Shown: positions 1 through 9,368 of the stretch, in pieces
Numbering within the stretch: the first letter of the stretch is position 1
Layout of the letters: every line of letters begins with the position of its first letter
Source: Bacteroidaceae bacterium
GTDB lineage: Bacteria > Bacteroidota > Bacteroidia > Bacteroidales > Bacteroidaceae
Length of the DNA: 64,000 nucleotides
Assembly: GCA_017650105.1 (NCBI GenBank)
Contig: JAGCFO010000029.1
Location: forward strand, 1-64,000
Reading direction: 5' to 3'
The notes under the pieces: generated by a model
The model's database searches: none
What the model was told of the DNA's origin: nothing
The model's input: only the letters and a program-made list of their open reading frames with translations
Program-made: the position numbers and the translations under genes

Positions 1-1
1 A

Positions 2-733
2 AGTGGCTTTAATACGCAGAACGTGACTTCCACGGCTGGTATGTTCCAAAACTGTAAAGCGTTGACCACTCTCGATGTGAGCGGCTTTAATACCGCTAAA
101 GTATCGAACATGAGAAACATGTTCTCTAGCTGCAGTGGTTTGACAAGCCTTGACGTGAGCGGTTTCATTACTACCAACGTAGGGGACATGAACATGATGT
201 TCGGCAATTGCACCGGTTTGACAACTCTTGACGTGAGCAGATGGGATACAGGTAAGGTTAATGATATGACTTACGTCTTTAGTGGCTGTACCAACTTGGA
301 AACTCTTGATTTGAGTAGCTGGAACACCAGCCTTGTGACGAAAATGGGCCAGATGTTTTATAACTGTGGCAAATTGACGACCATTTACGTTGGCAGCGGT
401 TGGAAAACGAGTGCTGTGACATCTTCTACTGATATGTTCACCTATTGCACCAAGCTCGTGGGCGGTGCCGGCACAACATATAATTCGAGCCACACCGATG
501 TTGGGTACGCCCGCATTGACGGCGGCACCAGCACTCCCGGCTACCTCACAGCTAAGTTTAAGAGAGGTGACGTGAATATGGACGGTGAAGTAAACGTGAG
601 CGACGTGACGATGCTTGTGAGCATGATTCTGGGTAACACTGCCCCGAACGCTGCTGCCAACGTGAACGGCGACACCGACGTGAACGTATCAGACGTGACA
701 GCTCTCGTGAGCATCATCCTCGGACAGAACTAA
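2..733 (+). CDS. BspA-like leucine-rich-repeat surface protein with C-terminal dockerin-like pair (5' partial)
   Basis: The reading frame is open from the first bases of the window, so the N-terminus lies outside; the GTG at 23 is only an internal codon. About five 26-residue repeats are visible, each of the form LxxLDVSxFxTxxVxxMxxMFxxC, the signature of the BspA/DUF285 leucine-rich repeat of Bacteroidetes surface and adhesion proteins. After them comes a dockerin-like pair of calcium-loop motifs (DVNMDGEVNVSD and NVNGDTDVNVSD), each followed by a VTxLVSxILG helix, and the protein ends there with no sorting tail. The role is probably display or adhesion outside the cell. The dockerin-like end suggests non-covalent docking to a cohesin-like partner, which is inference; no cohesin is seen in the window. 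The EEP-fold protein two genes downstream has the same end. Confidence 0.85.
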   Translation, partial: SGFNTQNVTSTAGMFQNCKALTTLDVSGFNTAKVSNMRNMFSSCSGLTSLDVSGFITTNVGDMNMMFGNCTGLTTLDVSRWDTGKVNDMTYVFSGCTNLETLDLSSWNTSLVTKMGQMFYNCGKLTTIYVGSGWKTSAVTSSTDMFTYCTKLVGGAGTTYNSSHTDVGYARIDGGTSTPGYLTAKFKRGDVNMDGEVNVSDVTMLVSMILGNTAPNAAANVNGDTDVNVSDVTALVSIILGQN

Positions 734-760
734 GGCTCAAAACCTTTCCTGACAGAGAAT

Positions 761-815
761 CGCCCTGTTGCTCCCTGACGAGTGACAGGGCGGTTTGCGT
801 CGGGGGATTGTCTTT
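761..815 (+). terminator. Possible terminator after the BspA-like gene
   Basis: An inverted repeat CGCCCTGT (761-768) and ACAGGGCG (785-792) with a 16-base loop lies 28 bases after the stop codon; a T-rich run follows at 810-816. The T-run is not immediately next to the stem, so intrinsic termination here is only possible. Confidence 0.35.
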
Positions 816-829
816 TTTTGGGGAGGGAT

Positions 830-861
830 GTGTGAGGATTGAAAAAAAAGAATTACTTTTG
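830..861 (+). promoter_or_regulatory. Likely promoter of the CotH-kinase gene
   Basis: TACTTTTG at 854-861 matches the Bacteroidetes -7 element TAnnTTTG and lies 30 bases before the ATG at 891. The -33 element is weak (GTGA-like near 830). The position argues that the ATG at 891, not the in-frame TTG at 879, is the start. Confidence 0.5.
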
Positions 862-890
862 CGGTGGAAATGTGACTTTTGGTATCTGTC

Positions 891-3800
891 ATGCGCAAAT
901 GGTTTGTTTTGATGATGTGTGTGGTGCTGCCCGCTCTCGCGCTGGCGCAGTACACTCAGATTACGAACCTGCCGACAATCTACATCAACACTTTCAACAA
1001 TCGTAGCATCACCAGTAGGTCGACCTATGTCCTCAGCACGCTCACATGGGTGGAGGGCGAGGATTGCATCACCTACGACTCGGTGGAGATACGCGGGCGC
1101 GGCAACTCGACGTGGAACCTCGCAAAGAAACCCTATCGCATACGTTTCAAGACACCACAGAAGTTTCTCGGGCGCGGGTTTGCCAAAGCGCGCAGCTGGA
1201 CTCTGCTTGCCAATCATGCCGACAAGTCGCTGATACGCAACGCTGTCACCTTCGATATGGGCGACTTCCTGGGGCAGCCCTTCGCTCCTGCTGCGAAGTT
1301 TGTGGACCTCGTGCTCAACGGCACTTATCTCGGTAACTACCAGATAAGCGATCAGGTGAATGTTGACAACAAGCGTGTGGAAATAGTGGAGCAAGACGTG
1401 CCTGCCGATGCCGAATCGAATATCACAGGGGGATATCTGCTCGAGATTGACGGCTTCGGAACAAGCGAACCCGTCTTCTTCAGAACAAGCAAGAACCTGA
1501 TAGTGAATGTCCACTCTCCCGACGAAACCATCATCAACACGGCGCAGAGGAACTATATAAAGAACTATCTGGATACCTACGAGCGAACGCTCTTCAACAG
1601 CAAGACGTATAAGGACCCGGACGTGGGATACAGGGCTCTCACCGACACCTCGACGCTCATTAGCTGGTACATAGCGTCGGAGCTATCTGCCAACCCTGAC
1701 TGCTTCTGGAGTACCTATATCTATAAGGACTGCGACGACCCGAAAATCTACTTCGGTCCTCTCTGGGACTACGACATTGCCTACAACAACTGCGACAGAG
1801 TGGGTGATGTCACCCGACGCACGATGGTGGATGCCGCTTTCGGCTCAGACCTCGCGAAGGTGTGGGTGAAGCAGATGATTACCGACACGTGGTTCAACGA
1901 GGCTGTCAACAGAGCCTGGAACCGGGCTCTCGACGAGGGGATTGAGGAACATATGCTTGAATACATCGACTCGCTGGCGGTGCTTCTCGATGAGTCACAA
2001 GCGAGAAACTATAGGAAGTATTCCATATCGTCGCACGTATATAACGAGATTTACCTCTACTCCACCTATGATGACTATATTCATCAGCTGAAGTCGTTCA
2101 TCACCGACCATATCGACTATCTCTCATCGGTCTTCCTGAAGCGTGTGAAGGACACCGGAGGAGATACGGGAGACGACACAGGGCTGAAGCCGTTTGCCAT
2201 CAAGGAGGGATACTACTACCGCGTGAGCAACAGAGGCGTAAACATGTCGATGGACCTCGCGGAAGCGTCGGAGGGAGCCAACGTGGTGGTCTGGAATCCC
2301 GAATACGGGAAGGCGACACAGCAGTGGGAGGTGAACAAGGTGGGAGACTACTATCAGTTCATCAATAGCGCCACAAGGCAGGCTCTGAACGACCCCTCGC
2401 CCTCGTCGGCAACAGGAACGGCCATCAACGTGGCGCCAGTCGACGCTTCCGATGATCGACAGCTGTGGAGCATCGTGACGGTGAACTACAACGGTAACTA
2501 CAACATCATCAATCTCCACACCGGGCATGCTATCAACAACAGCGGGGGAGGGAGCACAAACGGAAACAGCATCATCAGCTACACGAGCGACGACAGGAAT
2601 GCCGTGAGCACCAACCGTCAATGGTCGGTGGAACCTGACGAGATGATTCCCGACTATGTGTCGGAAGAGGTTCGTGAGGCTCTGGCAAATATCATCGAGG
2701 AGGCTTCGGAGTGGGTGGAGGCACTGTCGAAGGATGTCGTGGGAGACGGGTTCTTCCAACTGGCGTCGGATGAGGTGGAGACGCTGGAACGGATGATAAA
2801 AGATGCTCAGCAGTTCTCGTCGACAGTGGAGGACGATTACATCCTCTGTATGGTAGGGCTGCAGAAACAGTGGGAGAAAGCGAAGGAGATGAGGCTGCCG
2901 ACGGATTATAAATACTTCACTATCCGTCATGTGGCATCGGGACTCTTTGCTTCGGTAAACGGTAGCGCCTTCTGCCTGAGTGGCAAGGAAGCCGCACAAG
3001 AAGACAGGAACTTCAGATTTGTGGCTACTGATACCCCAGGAGAGTATTATATGCTTTCCGAATCGGGGAAGTACGTGACGATGGCGGGTACCAACGGATG
3101 GACTATGGAGGCTACCGAGCAGCTCTCGAACGAGGCGCTGGCGCGATTTACCGTTGCCGTCAACGGAGGGGTTCACAATATTGGCACGTGTTACGGCTTG
3201 TGTGGCACCGACGGAGCGATGTCGGGTTCGGCAATCTACGGCGACAAAGGGATAGACAAAAAGTACGAGCTGGCAAGATGGATTATCTCCTATGCCGGGC
3301 ACGACTATGAAGACGAATTTACGATAATTGCCGAGAAGCAAGCAGCACTGAAAGAGTTGCTCAGGAAGGCAGAGAGCACGCTCTCGTCTGTTCCGCAGGA
3401 GTGGGTGGGAGATACACCTTTCATGCATAGCCAGACTATATGGAACGAGTTGACGGAAGCCTGCCGACAGTATGCGGGAACTATCGAGCCCGATGCCCTC
3501 GATGAGGCAATTTCTCGCTTGCAATCGCTGATAGACAGTTACAAGATATTGAACATTCCTTCCGAGGAGACGGGCTGGCTCTTAATAAACAAGTCGGGTT
3601 ATATGCTCACAGCAGAGGAGGGGCTTGTGTTTACAGATTCTGCCAACGTGACACCTTTGTCGGTGTTCCGTTTCGTGCCTGTGAAGAATGCTACCGACAC
3701 ATACTACCTCTCAGTAGGCGACAGCTATGTGTCGCTCACTCCCGGGACCTCGGGGACGATGTCGCTCACTCCTACTCCGCGCAGCGCTTTCGGTAAGTTT

Positions 3801-4211
3801 GTCATCCAGCAAGTTTCACCCTCTACCTTCACGATGACGGGATATCACGGGTTGATGGGAGCAGATGAGAAGATAATGGAGGGGACATCCCTTTCGGGCG
3901 CTGCGGCACAAGAGGGAACAACAGAATGGATGCTCAGAAAAGCTTCGGATATACCTGACGGGATAAGAGACATCGTACTCCCCGACTATGCAGTGAAGTT
4001 CAACGTGGACAGCAAAACCATTCGTTTCGTCTCCGACGATATGGAGATGCTCAACGATGTACATTGCTCAATCTACACCACTGGAGGCAGGCTTCTCTAT
4101 ACGTTCCTGGCAGGAGAGGAGCAGGATGTGTCGTCGCTTCCGTCGGGTACTTACATACTAAGCTGGAACCTATACGGGCAAGTGAAGAGCACAAAATTCC
4201 ATATTAAATAA
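891..4211 (+). CDS. Secreted CotH-kinase family protein with ricin-type lectin domain
   Basis: The start is taken at ATG 891, giving a clear signal peptide (MRKWFVLMM...ALALAQ) and about 1106 residues. Residues about 60-420 are a CotH kinase domain (PF08757 type): GNSTW near 72, the KPYRIRF strand, and the conserved PLWDYDIAYN motif near 288, whose acidic residues are the expected metal ligands. CotH proteins are atypical secreted protein kinases, best known from spore coats. Residues about 437-583 are a ricin-type beta-trefoil with repeated Q-x-W motifs (QQWEV, RQLWSI, RQWSV), usually carbohydrate-binding. Helical and beta-rich spacer follows, and the last about 85 residues resemble a type IX secretion tail (IYTTGGRLLYTF...LPSGTYILSW). 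The EEP-fold gene starts 28 bases later, so the two are probably co-transcribed. Substrates are unknown; the dockerin-bearing neighbours are candidates by proximity only. Confidence 0.85.
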   Translation: MRKWFVLMMCVVLPALALAQYTQITNLPTIYINTFNNRSITSRSTYVLSTLTWVEGEDCITYDSVEIRGRGNSTWNLAKKPYRIRFKTPQKFLGRGFAKARSWTLLANHADKSLIRNAVTFDMGDFLGQPFAPAAKFVDLVLNGTYLGNYQISDQVNVDNKRVEIVEQDVPADAESNITGGYLLEIDGFGTSEPVFFRTSKNLIVNVHSPDETIINTAQRNYIKNYLDTYERTLFNSKTYKDPDVGYRALTDTSTLISWYIASELSANPDCFWSTYIYKDCDDPKIYFGPLWDYDIAYNNCDRVGDVTRRTMVDAAFGSDLAKVWVKQMITDTWFNEAVNRAWNRALDEGIEEHMLEYIDSLAVLLDESQARNYRKYSISSHVYNEIYLYSTYDDYIHQLKSFITDHIDYLSSVFLKRVKDTGGDTGDDTGLKPFAIKEGYYYRVSNRGVNMSMDLAEASEGANVVVWNPEYGKATQQWEVNKVGDYYQFINSATRQALNDPSPSSATGTAINVAPVDASDDRQLWSIVTVNYNGNYNIINLHTGHAINNSGGGSTNGNSIISYTSDDRNAVSTNRQWSVEPDEMIPDYVSEEVREALANIIEEASEWVEALSKDVVGDGFFQLASDEVETLERMIKDAQQFSSTVEDDYILCMVGLQKQWEKAKEMRLPTDYKYFTIRHVASGLFASVNGSAFCLSGKEAAQEDRNFRFVATDTPGEYYMLSESGKYVTMAGTNGWTMEATEQLSNEALARFTVAVNGGVHNIGTCYGLCGTDGAMSGSAIYGDKGIDKKYELARWIISYAGHDYEDEFTIIAEKQAALKELLRKAESTLSSVPQEWVGDTPFMHSQTIWNELTEACRQYAGTIEPDALDEAISRLQSLIDSYKILNIPSEETGWLLINKSGYMLTAEEGLVFTDSANVTPLSVFRFVPVKNATDTYYLSVGDSYVSLTPGTSGTMSLTPTPRSAFGKFVIQQVSPSTFTMTGYHGLMGADEKIMEGTSLSGAAAQEGTTEWMLRKASDIPDGIRDIVLPDYAVKFNVDSKTIRFVSDDMEMLNDVHCSIYTTGGRLLYTFLAGEEQDVSSLPSGTYILSWNLYGQVKSTKFHIK

Positions 4212-4239
4212 AAGGGTCTTTCAAAAAGACATAATCACC

Positions 4240-6762
4240 ATGAAACGAACACTAACCTTACTGATTGAACTGATGACGGCCGTAGCAGCTATGGCTACCG
4301 ACTACACGACATTGCTGACTCCAGCAAAGGGTTATTCGGAAATTACGACTCTGGACGGCATCGTGGGACAAAACGACTACTATTATCTGCTTGCTTCGGC
4401 TGAGGACAACGACCTTCTGCTGGGAGTGGGAGCCTTTGAAGTCAAGCCCGACTGGGCATGCGTGGATTCGAAAGCGCTGCGCTATGTGGCAGCAAGTGAG
4501 GAGAGGTTGCTTGATCCGCTCTGTTATTTCACGATAGAGCGTGAAGGGCAGTATGTGGGTTTGCGCAGCATCGTCTATAGTGCTGACCTGTTTCAGACGC
4601 ACAACGCAGCAGGATTTATGTATGTGAATACGTTCACCGATAGGTCGCTGGATGAATGGAGCTACCTGATTCCGACACACAACGCAGGGGGCTACTGGCT
4701 GTTTGAGAGTGGAAAGTATCCTCTTTCGTCTGACGATTTCTATGCTGGTTTTCTGGGACCCTGGAACAACATCGTAGCAGAGGAGGAGCCGTTGGCTCTC
4801 AACCGGAAAAACACCTCAGGAGATGATGCGGGGCACTTCCGGCTGTTCCGAATGGCAAAAGAAGATTTTGATGCTCAGTATAGGGAATCGAAATGGCAGC
4901 AGTTGCTTACAGCAAGTGAATCTAATCCTGTTGACGCAACGTGGCTCATCACGAACCCTTCTTTCGAAACAGGAGACAGCATAGGTTGGTCTTTCATTCC
5001 CAAAGGTAATGATTCGGGTTCAAGGCAGTATCCGATAACGAACGGAGAAGGCGGATATGTTGGAAACCATTATAGTTGGTGGAGCGGTGTTACCATCGAA
5101 CAAACGGTCTCGGATGTGCCTGATGGGATTTATGAGGTTTCGGGAGTTGTTGCCACGTGGGAAAACTACACTGTAAACTTTTATGCTAATGATGCGAAGG
5201 CTTCCGTATCAGGTCAGGGTGATGGAGTGGGGATTCGTCTCTCTCATTCGCTGAAAGTGGGACCTGAGAGGAAAATTGTCATCAAGGCAACTCGCACTGA
5301 TGTTGACTGGTGGAGCGAAGGAATGGAGGAAGAAGAGAGAAACAAAATAGGCTTCTTGAAACTTGACGATGTCAGGCTTGTCTGCAAGGGTGTTTTTTTC
5401 AGCGGTACTGCGTTGCCTCTTCCTAATGATGGGAAGACACTATTGGCTCCTGATCAGTGGTACTTCTACGATGTGGGTTATCCCAGCCAATATCTGCTTT
5501 ACGGAAACACAGAGGGGATGGTTTACACTACCGACGGAGAACAGTTCGTGGATGAAGTCAGTGCTCAGGATTGTGAGCATTCGCTGTCTCTGCAGAAGGG
5601 ACGAGTCTATCTGAAGACACAACGCAATGATGCGACGTTGCGCATCACAATGGAGCGAGAGATGTTGCAGGGCGTTGTCACTGTTGCAGCTCTGAACGTG
5701 GACGGTTTGCCAAATGAGTCGATTCTTGGAGTGAACATCAATGAGGATGGTCCAGGCTCAAGTGGAACGAAACTGATAAGCAAGTATCTGAGCATGAAGG
5801 GATATGACCTGCTGGGCATCAGCGAGGACTTTGAGTATCATGAAGAGTTGAAAACGTATCTCAACGACTACGGATGGGGCACACACCGGGGTTCTGTTAA
5901 TCTAACAAATCTGCTCTCTCCAGCAAATACGGATGGATTGGAAGTTGCTTGGAAGAAAGATAAAGTGGGTGTTGAAAACGAATCGTGGACAAAATGGGAG
6001 TCGACTACCTCTACCGATGGAAATCAATATATCAGAAAGGGCTTCCGCCATTATGACTTGAAGTTGGCAGACGGAGTTTGGGCGGATGCGTATGTCCTAC
6101 ATATGGATGCAGGCGATGCGGCTCTGTCTTCACGTGAAGCTCAATGGCGACAACTTGCTGCGGCAATCAATTCGGCTGACGCTAATCGTCCAAAACTAAT
6201 CATCGGTGACACAAACAGCCGTTGGACGAGGGAGAATATAAAAGCCAACTTTGTTGATCTGCTCTCTGGCTTCTCTGTATGTGACACGTGGGTTGAATTG
6301 TGTCGCGAGGGAGTGTATCCGACTACAGATATGGATGACCTTACGGATAATTCAGATCCTCTTGACTTTTCAAAATATGAAGTTGTGGATAAGATTCTCT
6401 ATCTCAATCCGACGAGGATGAACAGTCTGCAGTTGGTTCCTGAGAGCTTCCGCATTGAGCGCGATTACATCTATGCTACGGTTCAGGAGAATACGGATAA
6501 CGGAACTCCCCTGGGCGATCACAATCCTGTAGTGGTAGAGTTTAGATATGTCTTGGCGGGCGATGTGAAGACTGTTGCCGGAGACGTCAACGGTGATAAA
6601 GACATCAGTGTATCCGACGTTACGGCTCTTGTCAGCATTATTCTTGGAGGGGATGCATCAGAGCCCTATCAGTTTGATCACCTCGCAGCAGATGTTAACA
6701 AGGATGGCACTATTACCGTTTCGGATGTTACAGCGTTAGTTAGTATTATCCTAAATAGATAG
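4240..6762 (+). CDS. Secreted endonuclease/exonuclease/phosphatase-fold protein with dockerin-like end
   Basis: The 840-residue product starts with a short signal peptide-like segment (MKRTLTLLIELMTAVAAMA). Residues about 236-384 look like a galactose-binding-type beta-sandwich (NPSFETGDSIGW... opening, ...KLDDVRLV close). Residues about 480-777 have the DNase I-like (EEP) motif order: LNVDG, GISEDF, LHMDAGD, GDTNSR and the terminal GDHNPVVVEF, where Asp-His is the usual catalytic pair. Members cut phosphodiesters or phosphomonoesters in nucleic acids, sphingomyelin or inositol phosphates, and the substrate here cannot be told from sequence. The C-terminus (about 781-840) carries two dockerin-like calcium loops (DVNGDKDISVSD, DVNKDGTITVSD), nearly the same as those of the LRR protein at the window start. 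It lies 28 bases after the CotH gene, suggesting one transcript. Confidence 0.8.
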   Translation: MKRTLTLLIELMTAVAAMATDYTTLLTPAKGYSEITTLDGIVGQNDYYYLLASAEDNDLLLGVGAFEVKPDWACVDSKALRYVAASEERLLDPLCYFTIEREGQYVGLRSIVYSADLFQTHNAAGFMYVNTFTDRSLDEWSYLIPTHNAGGYWLFESGKYPLSSDDFYAGFLGPWNNIVAEEEPLALNRKNTSGDDAGHFRLFRMAKEDFDAQYRESKWQQLLTASESNPVDATWLITNPSFETGDSIGWSFIPKGNDSGSRQYPITNGEGGYVGNHYSWWSGVTIEQTVSDVPDGIYEVSGVVATWENYTVNFYANDAKASVSGQGDGVGIRLSHSLKVGPERKIVIKATRTDVDWWSEGMEEEERNKIGFLKLDDVRLVCKGVFFSGTALPLPNDGKTLLAPDQWYFYDVGYPSQYLLYGNTEGMVYTTDGEQFVDEVSAQDCEHSLSLQKGRVYLKTQRNDATLRITMEREMLQGVVTVAALNVDGLPNESILGVNINEDGPGSSGTKLISKYLSMKGYDLLGISEDFEYHEELKTYLNDYGWGTHRGSVNLTNLLSPANTDGLEVAWKKDKVGVENESWTKWESTTSTDGNQYIRKGFRHYDLKLADGVWADAYVLHMDAGDAALSSREAQWRQLAAAINSADANRPKLIIGDTNSRWTRENIKANFVDLLSGFSVCDTWVELCREGVYPTTDMDDLTDNSDPLDFSKYEVVDKILYLNPTRMNSLQLVPESFRIERDYIYATVQENTDNGTPLGDHNPVVVEFRYVLAGDVKTVAGDVNGDKDISVSDVTALVSIILGGDASEPYQFDHLAADVNKDGTITVSDVTALVSIILNR

Positions 6763-6802
6763 CGAGACAAAGCAGGAGTAGTCGTTGCTTTGTTGAGGGG
6801 GC

Positions 6803-8062
6803 TTAACTTTTGATGCTGGGCTGTTCTATCTCTCGCAAGAGATCTGCTACTACAAAGTTGCTCCCCCCTACAAAGATGAAGTCATCTTCGCTTGCTTCAG
6901 CTAAAGCTGTGCGAAAGGCGAGGGAGACGCTATCGTAGCGTGTACAATCGAGCCCATAGCAGCGAGCCATATAGTAGAGTGTTTGGCTATCGAGAGCTCT
7001 CGATACGGAAGGTTGCGTAAGATAATACACTCCTTCAGCGGGCATAGTGTCAAGGGCGGCTCGTATATCTTTGTCGTTCACAAAACCCAGCACAACGCGC
7101 AGAGTGTTGCACTCTTGTTTTCGGAGTTGCTCGGTAATGAAAGGCATGCAGCCCGGGTTGTGCCCGATATCGCATACAACAGTAGGAGAGGTCTGAATTG
7201 TCTGCCAACGTCCCTTGAGTCCTGTCAAATCGCAGACGTGAGCAAATCCGGTGTAGATATCTTCTTGCCTTATGTTGAAGCCTTGGGTGCGCAAAACATC
7301 GATAGCAGCGAGAACGGTTTGAGCGTTCTTTTGCTGATAAGCTCCCTTCAGCTGCATTTCGGGGATATTCTCCACCCGTTGCGCGTTTTCCTCCTCTGCA
7401 AACAAGATAGGAGCATTCAGCGCTTTTGCTTTTTCCTCAAACACAGGGCGAGTCTCTGCTGTCGTTTCTCCTATCACGACGGGGACTCCTTCTTTTATTA
7501 TTCCCGCTTTCTCTCCGGCTATCTTTGCCAATGTGTCACCCAGAAAAGCTGTATGTTCAAGGCTGATGTTTGTTATTACAGAGAGAGCGGGGCGGATGAT
7601 GTTGGTGCAGTCGAGCCTTCCGCCCAAGCCTACTTCGATGACGGCAACGTCAACTTTCTCTTCTGCGAAATAGCGGAAGGCGAGGGCTGTGGTTACCTCG
7701 AAGAACGAAGGATTCAGTGGCTCGAAAAAGAAGCGCTCCCGCTCCACAAATTCTGCCACATACTCATGCGGGATGGGGGTGCCGTTTATCCGAATGCGCT
7801 CGTTGAAGTCCAACAGATGAGGCGAAGTGTAAAGCCCTACTCGATAGCCTGCTGCCTGAAGGATGGCAGCGATAGTATGCGAGCATGAGCCCTTCCCGTT
7901 GGTGCCTGCCACATGAATGGAGCGGAAAGAGCGATGAGGATGCCCGAAATGCTCGTCAAGTGCCAGCGTGTTTGCCAACCCTTCTTTATAAGCTCCGGCG
8001 CCGATGTTGTGAAAGGCAGGAGCGCAGGCATACAGATAGTTGATGGCTTCCTGGTAGTTCAT
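6803..8062 (-). CDS. folC: Bifunctional folylpolyglutamate/dihydrofolate synthase
   Basis: A 419-residue cytoplasmic Mur-ligase-type enzyme, the usual length for FolC. The P-loop GTNGKGS lies near residue 55, followed by the folate-region motif SPHLLDFNERIRING and the central GLGGRLDCTNI; the C-terminal domain ends VGGSNFVVADLL. It adds glutamate to dihydropteroate and to reduced folates, giving dihydrofolate and its polyglutamates, using ATP. The start ATG (8060-8062 on the minus strand) opens directly into the N-terminal domain. It faces the EEP-fold gene tail to tail across only 40 bases. dnaJ lies upstream on the same strand 99 bases away, separated by a short ATAATC repeat tract. Confidence 0.93.
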   Translation of the reverse strand: MNYQEAINYLYACAPAFHNIGAGAYKEGLANTLALDEHFGHPHRSFRSIHVAGTNGKGSCSHTIAAILQAAGYRVGLYTSPHLLDFNERIRINGTPIPHEYVAEFVERERFFFEPLNPSFFEVTTALAFRYFAEEKVDVAVIEVGLGGRLDCTNIIRPALSVITNISLEHTAFLGDTLAKIAGEKAGIIKEGVPVVIGETTAETRPVFEEKAKALNAPILFAEEENAQRVENIPEMQLKGAYQQKNAQTVLAAIDVLRTQGFNIRQEDIYTGFAHVCDLTGLKGRWQTIQTSPTVVCDIGHNPGCMPFITEQLRKQECNTLRVVLGFVNDKDIRAALDTMPAEGVYYLTQPSVSRALDSQTLYYMARCYGLDCTRYDSVSLAFRTALAEASEDDFIFVGGSNFVVADLLREIEQPSIKS

Positions 8063-8065
8063 GGG

Positions 8066-8120
8066 GCGAGGGAAGATAATCGGATAATGAAATAATCAGA
8101 TAATCAGATAATCGGATGGG
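8066..8120. repeat. ATAATCGGATAAT short repeat tract
   Basis: Between folC and dnaJ there are several direct copies of ATAATC(A/G)GATAAT in about 45 bases. A related tract in the opposite orientation lies at 13077-13115 before the radical SAM gene, so this is a small dispersed intergenic repeat and not chance low complexity alone. No function is assigned. Confidence 0.5.
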
Positions 8121-8161
8121 AAGACAAGACTGCTGTTAGCCAAAAGTGCCGGAATAGTCGG

Positions 8162-9322
8162 TTATTCGAAAAGATTCTTGAACTTTCGGATGAAATTCTG
8201 TCGTGTGCTTTCGCTGGGATGGAAGTTGTCGGAAGTTTCCATCTTTTCGAAGGCAGCCTTCTCCTCACGCGAGAGAGTCTCAGGAACGTAGATAGTGATG
8301 CGTACCAGCAAGTCGCCTGTGCCGTAGCCGTTGATGGAGGGCAATCCCTTCCCGCGCAAGCGCATCACTTTTCCCGGTTGCGTACCCGGGTCGATAGTCA
8401 TACGCACCTTGCCCGTAACAGTAGGAATGTCAACCTGTCCTCCCAGTACGGCGGTGGGAACGCTTATCATAAGGTTGTAAACCAAGTCGTTGCCGTCGCG
8501 CACGAGGTTCTTGTCTTCCTCTTCCACAATCTGTATGTACAAATCGCCCGGTACGCCGTTGTGCTTAGCAGCGTTGCCTTTGCCGCTCATGGTGAGCTGA
8601 TATTCGCTTGTTGCTCCTGCGGGAATCTTGGCTGTGATGATCTCCTCGCCGTACACGACCCCTTCGCCTCCGCACTTGCGGCACTTGTTCTTGATAATCT
8701 TTCCTTCGCCTCCGCACTTCGGGCAAGCCGTCTGAGTCTGCATCATGCCGAACATGCTTTGGCGTGTGCGTACCACGTAGCCCGAGCCCTTACACTCGCT
8801 GCATGTTTCCGACGAGCTGCCTTTCTCGGCGCCCGTTCCGTTGCAGTCGGGACAGCAGACGTACTTCTTCACTTTCAGTTTTTTCTCCGTCCCCTTGGCT
8901 ATTTCCTGAAGGTTCATCTTCACTTTCACGCGCAGGTCGCTTCCGCGATAGACGTGCTGAGCCTGACGTCCTCCGTAGCTGGAGCCTCCAAAGCCGCTGA
9001 ATCCGCCAAATCCCCCGTGTCCGCCGAAAATGTCGCCGAACATGCTGAATATGTCGTCCATGCTGAATCCGCCTCCGCTAAATCCGCCTCCGGCACCGTC
9101 GACGCCCTCAGGGCCGAACTGATCGTAGCGAGCGCGCTTCTCCTTATCGCTCAGCACGCTGTATGCTTCGGCTGCCTCCTTGAATTTCTCCTCAGCTTGC
9201 TTGTCACCCGGATTTCGGTCGGGGTGATACTGTATGGCGAGCTTCTTGTAGGCTTTCTTTATGTCGTCGTCGCTGGCGTTTTTGTCCACGCCCAGCACTT
9301 CGTAGTAGTCACGTTTTGCCAT
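8162..9322 (-). CDS. dnaJ: Chaperone protein DnaJ
   Basis: A 386-residue class I (type A) Hsp40 with all expected parts in order: a J domain (residues 1-70) with the HPD tripeptide near 33, a Gly/Phe-rich linker (about 75-120), a zinc-binding centre with four CxxCxGxG motifs ([32 protein letters not shown]) and a C-terminal substrate-binding region. It delivers unfolded clients to DnaK and stimulates its ATPase. It lies 46 bases after grpE on the same strand, so the two form an operon; dnaK itself is not in the window. Confidence 0.97.
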   Translation of the reverse strand: MAKRDYYEVLGVDKNASDDDIKKAYKKLAIQYHPDRNPGDKQAEEKFKEAAEAYSVLSDKEKRARYDQFGPEGVDGAGGGFSGGGFSMDDIFSMFGDIFGGHGGFGGFSGFGGSSYGGRQAQHVYRGSDLRVKVKMNLQEIAKGTEKKLKVKKYVCCPDCNGTGAEKGSSSETCSECKGSGYVVRTRQSMFGMMQTQTACPKCGGEGKIIKNKCRKCGGEGVVYGEEIITAKIPAGATSEYQLTMSGKGNAAKHNGVPGDLYIQIVEEEDKNLVRDGNDLVYNLMISVPTAVLGGQVDIPTVTGKVRMTIDPGTQPGKVMRLRGKGLPSINGYGTGDLLVRITIYVPETLSREEKAAFEKMETSDNFHPSESTRQNFIRKFKNLFE

Positions 9323-9368
9323 TTTGTTCTATGTGTCAGTTGATTCTTTGCGTTTGTGTCAGTATGTC

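Noticed and set aside
2124..3524. 466-codon open frame on the minus strand opposite the CotH gene
   Set aside because: It lies wholly inside a well-supported gene, has no recognisable domain and is rich in Arg/His/Val runs typical of antisense frames of this codon use.
8219..9343. 374-codon plus-strand frame opposite dnaJ
   Set aside because: Complete, motif-perfect dnaJ occupies the other strand; the antisense product is alanine/valine-rich without a domain.
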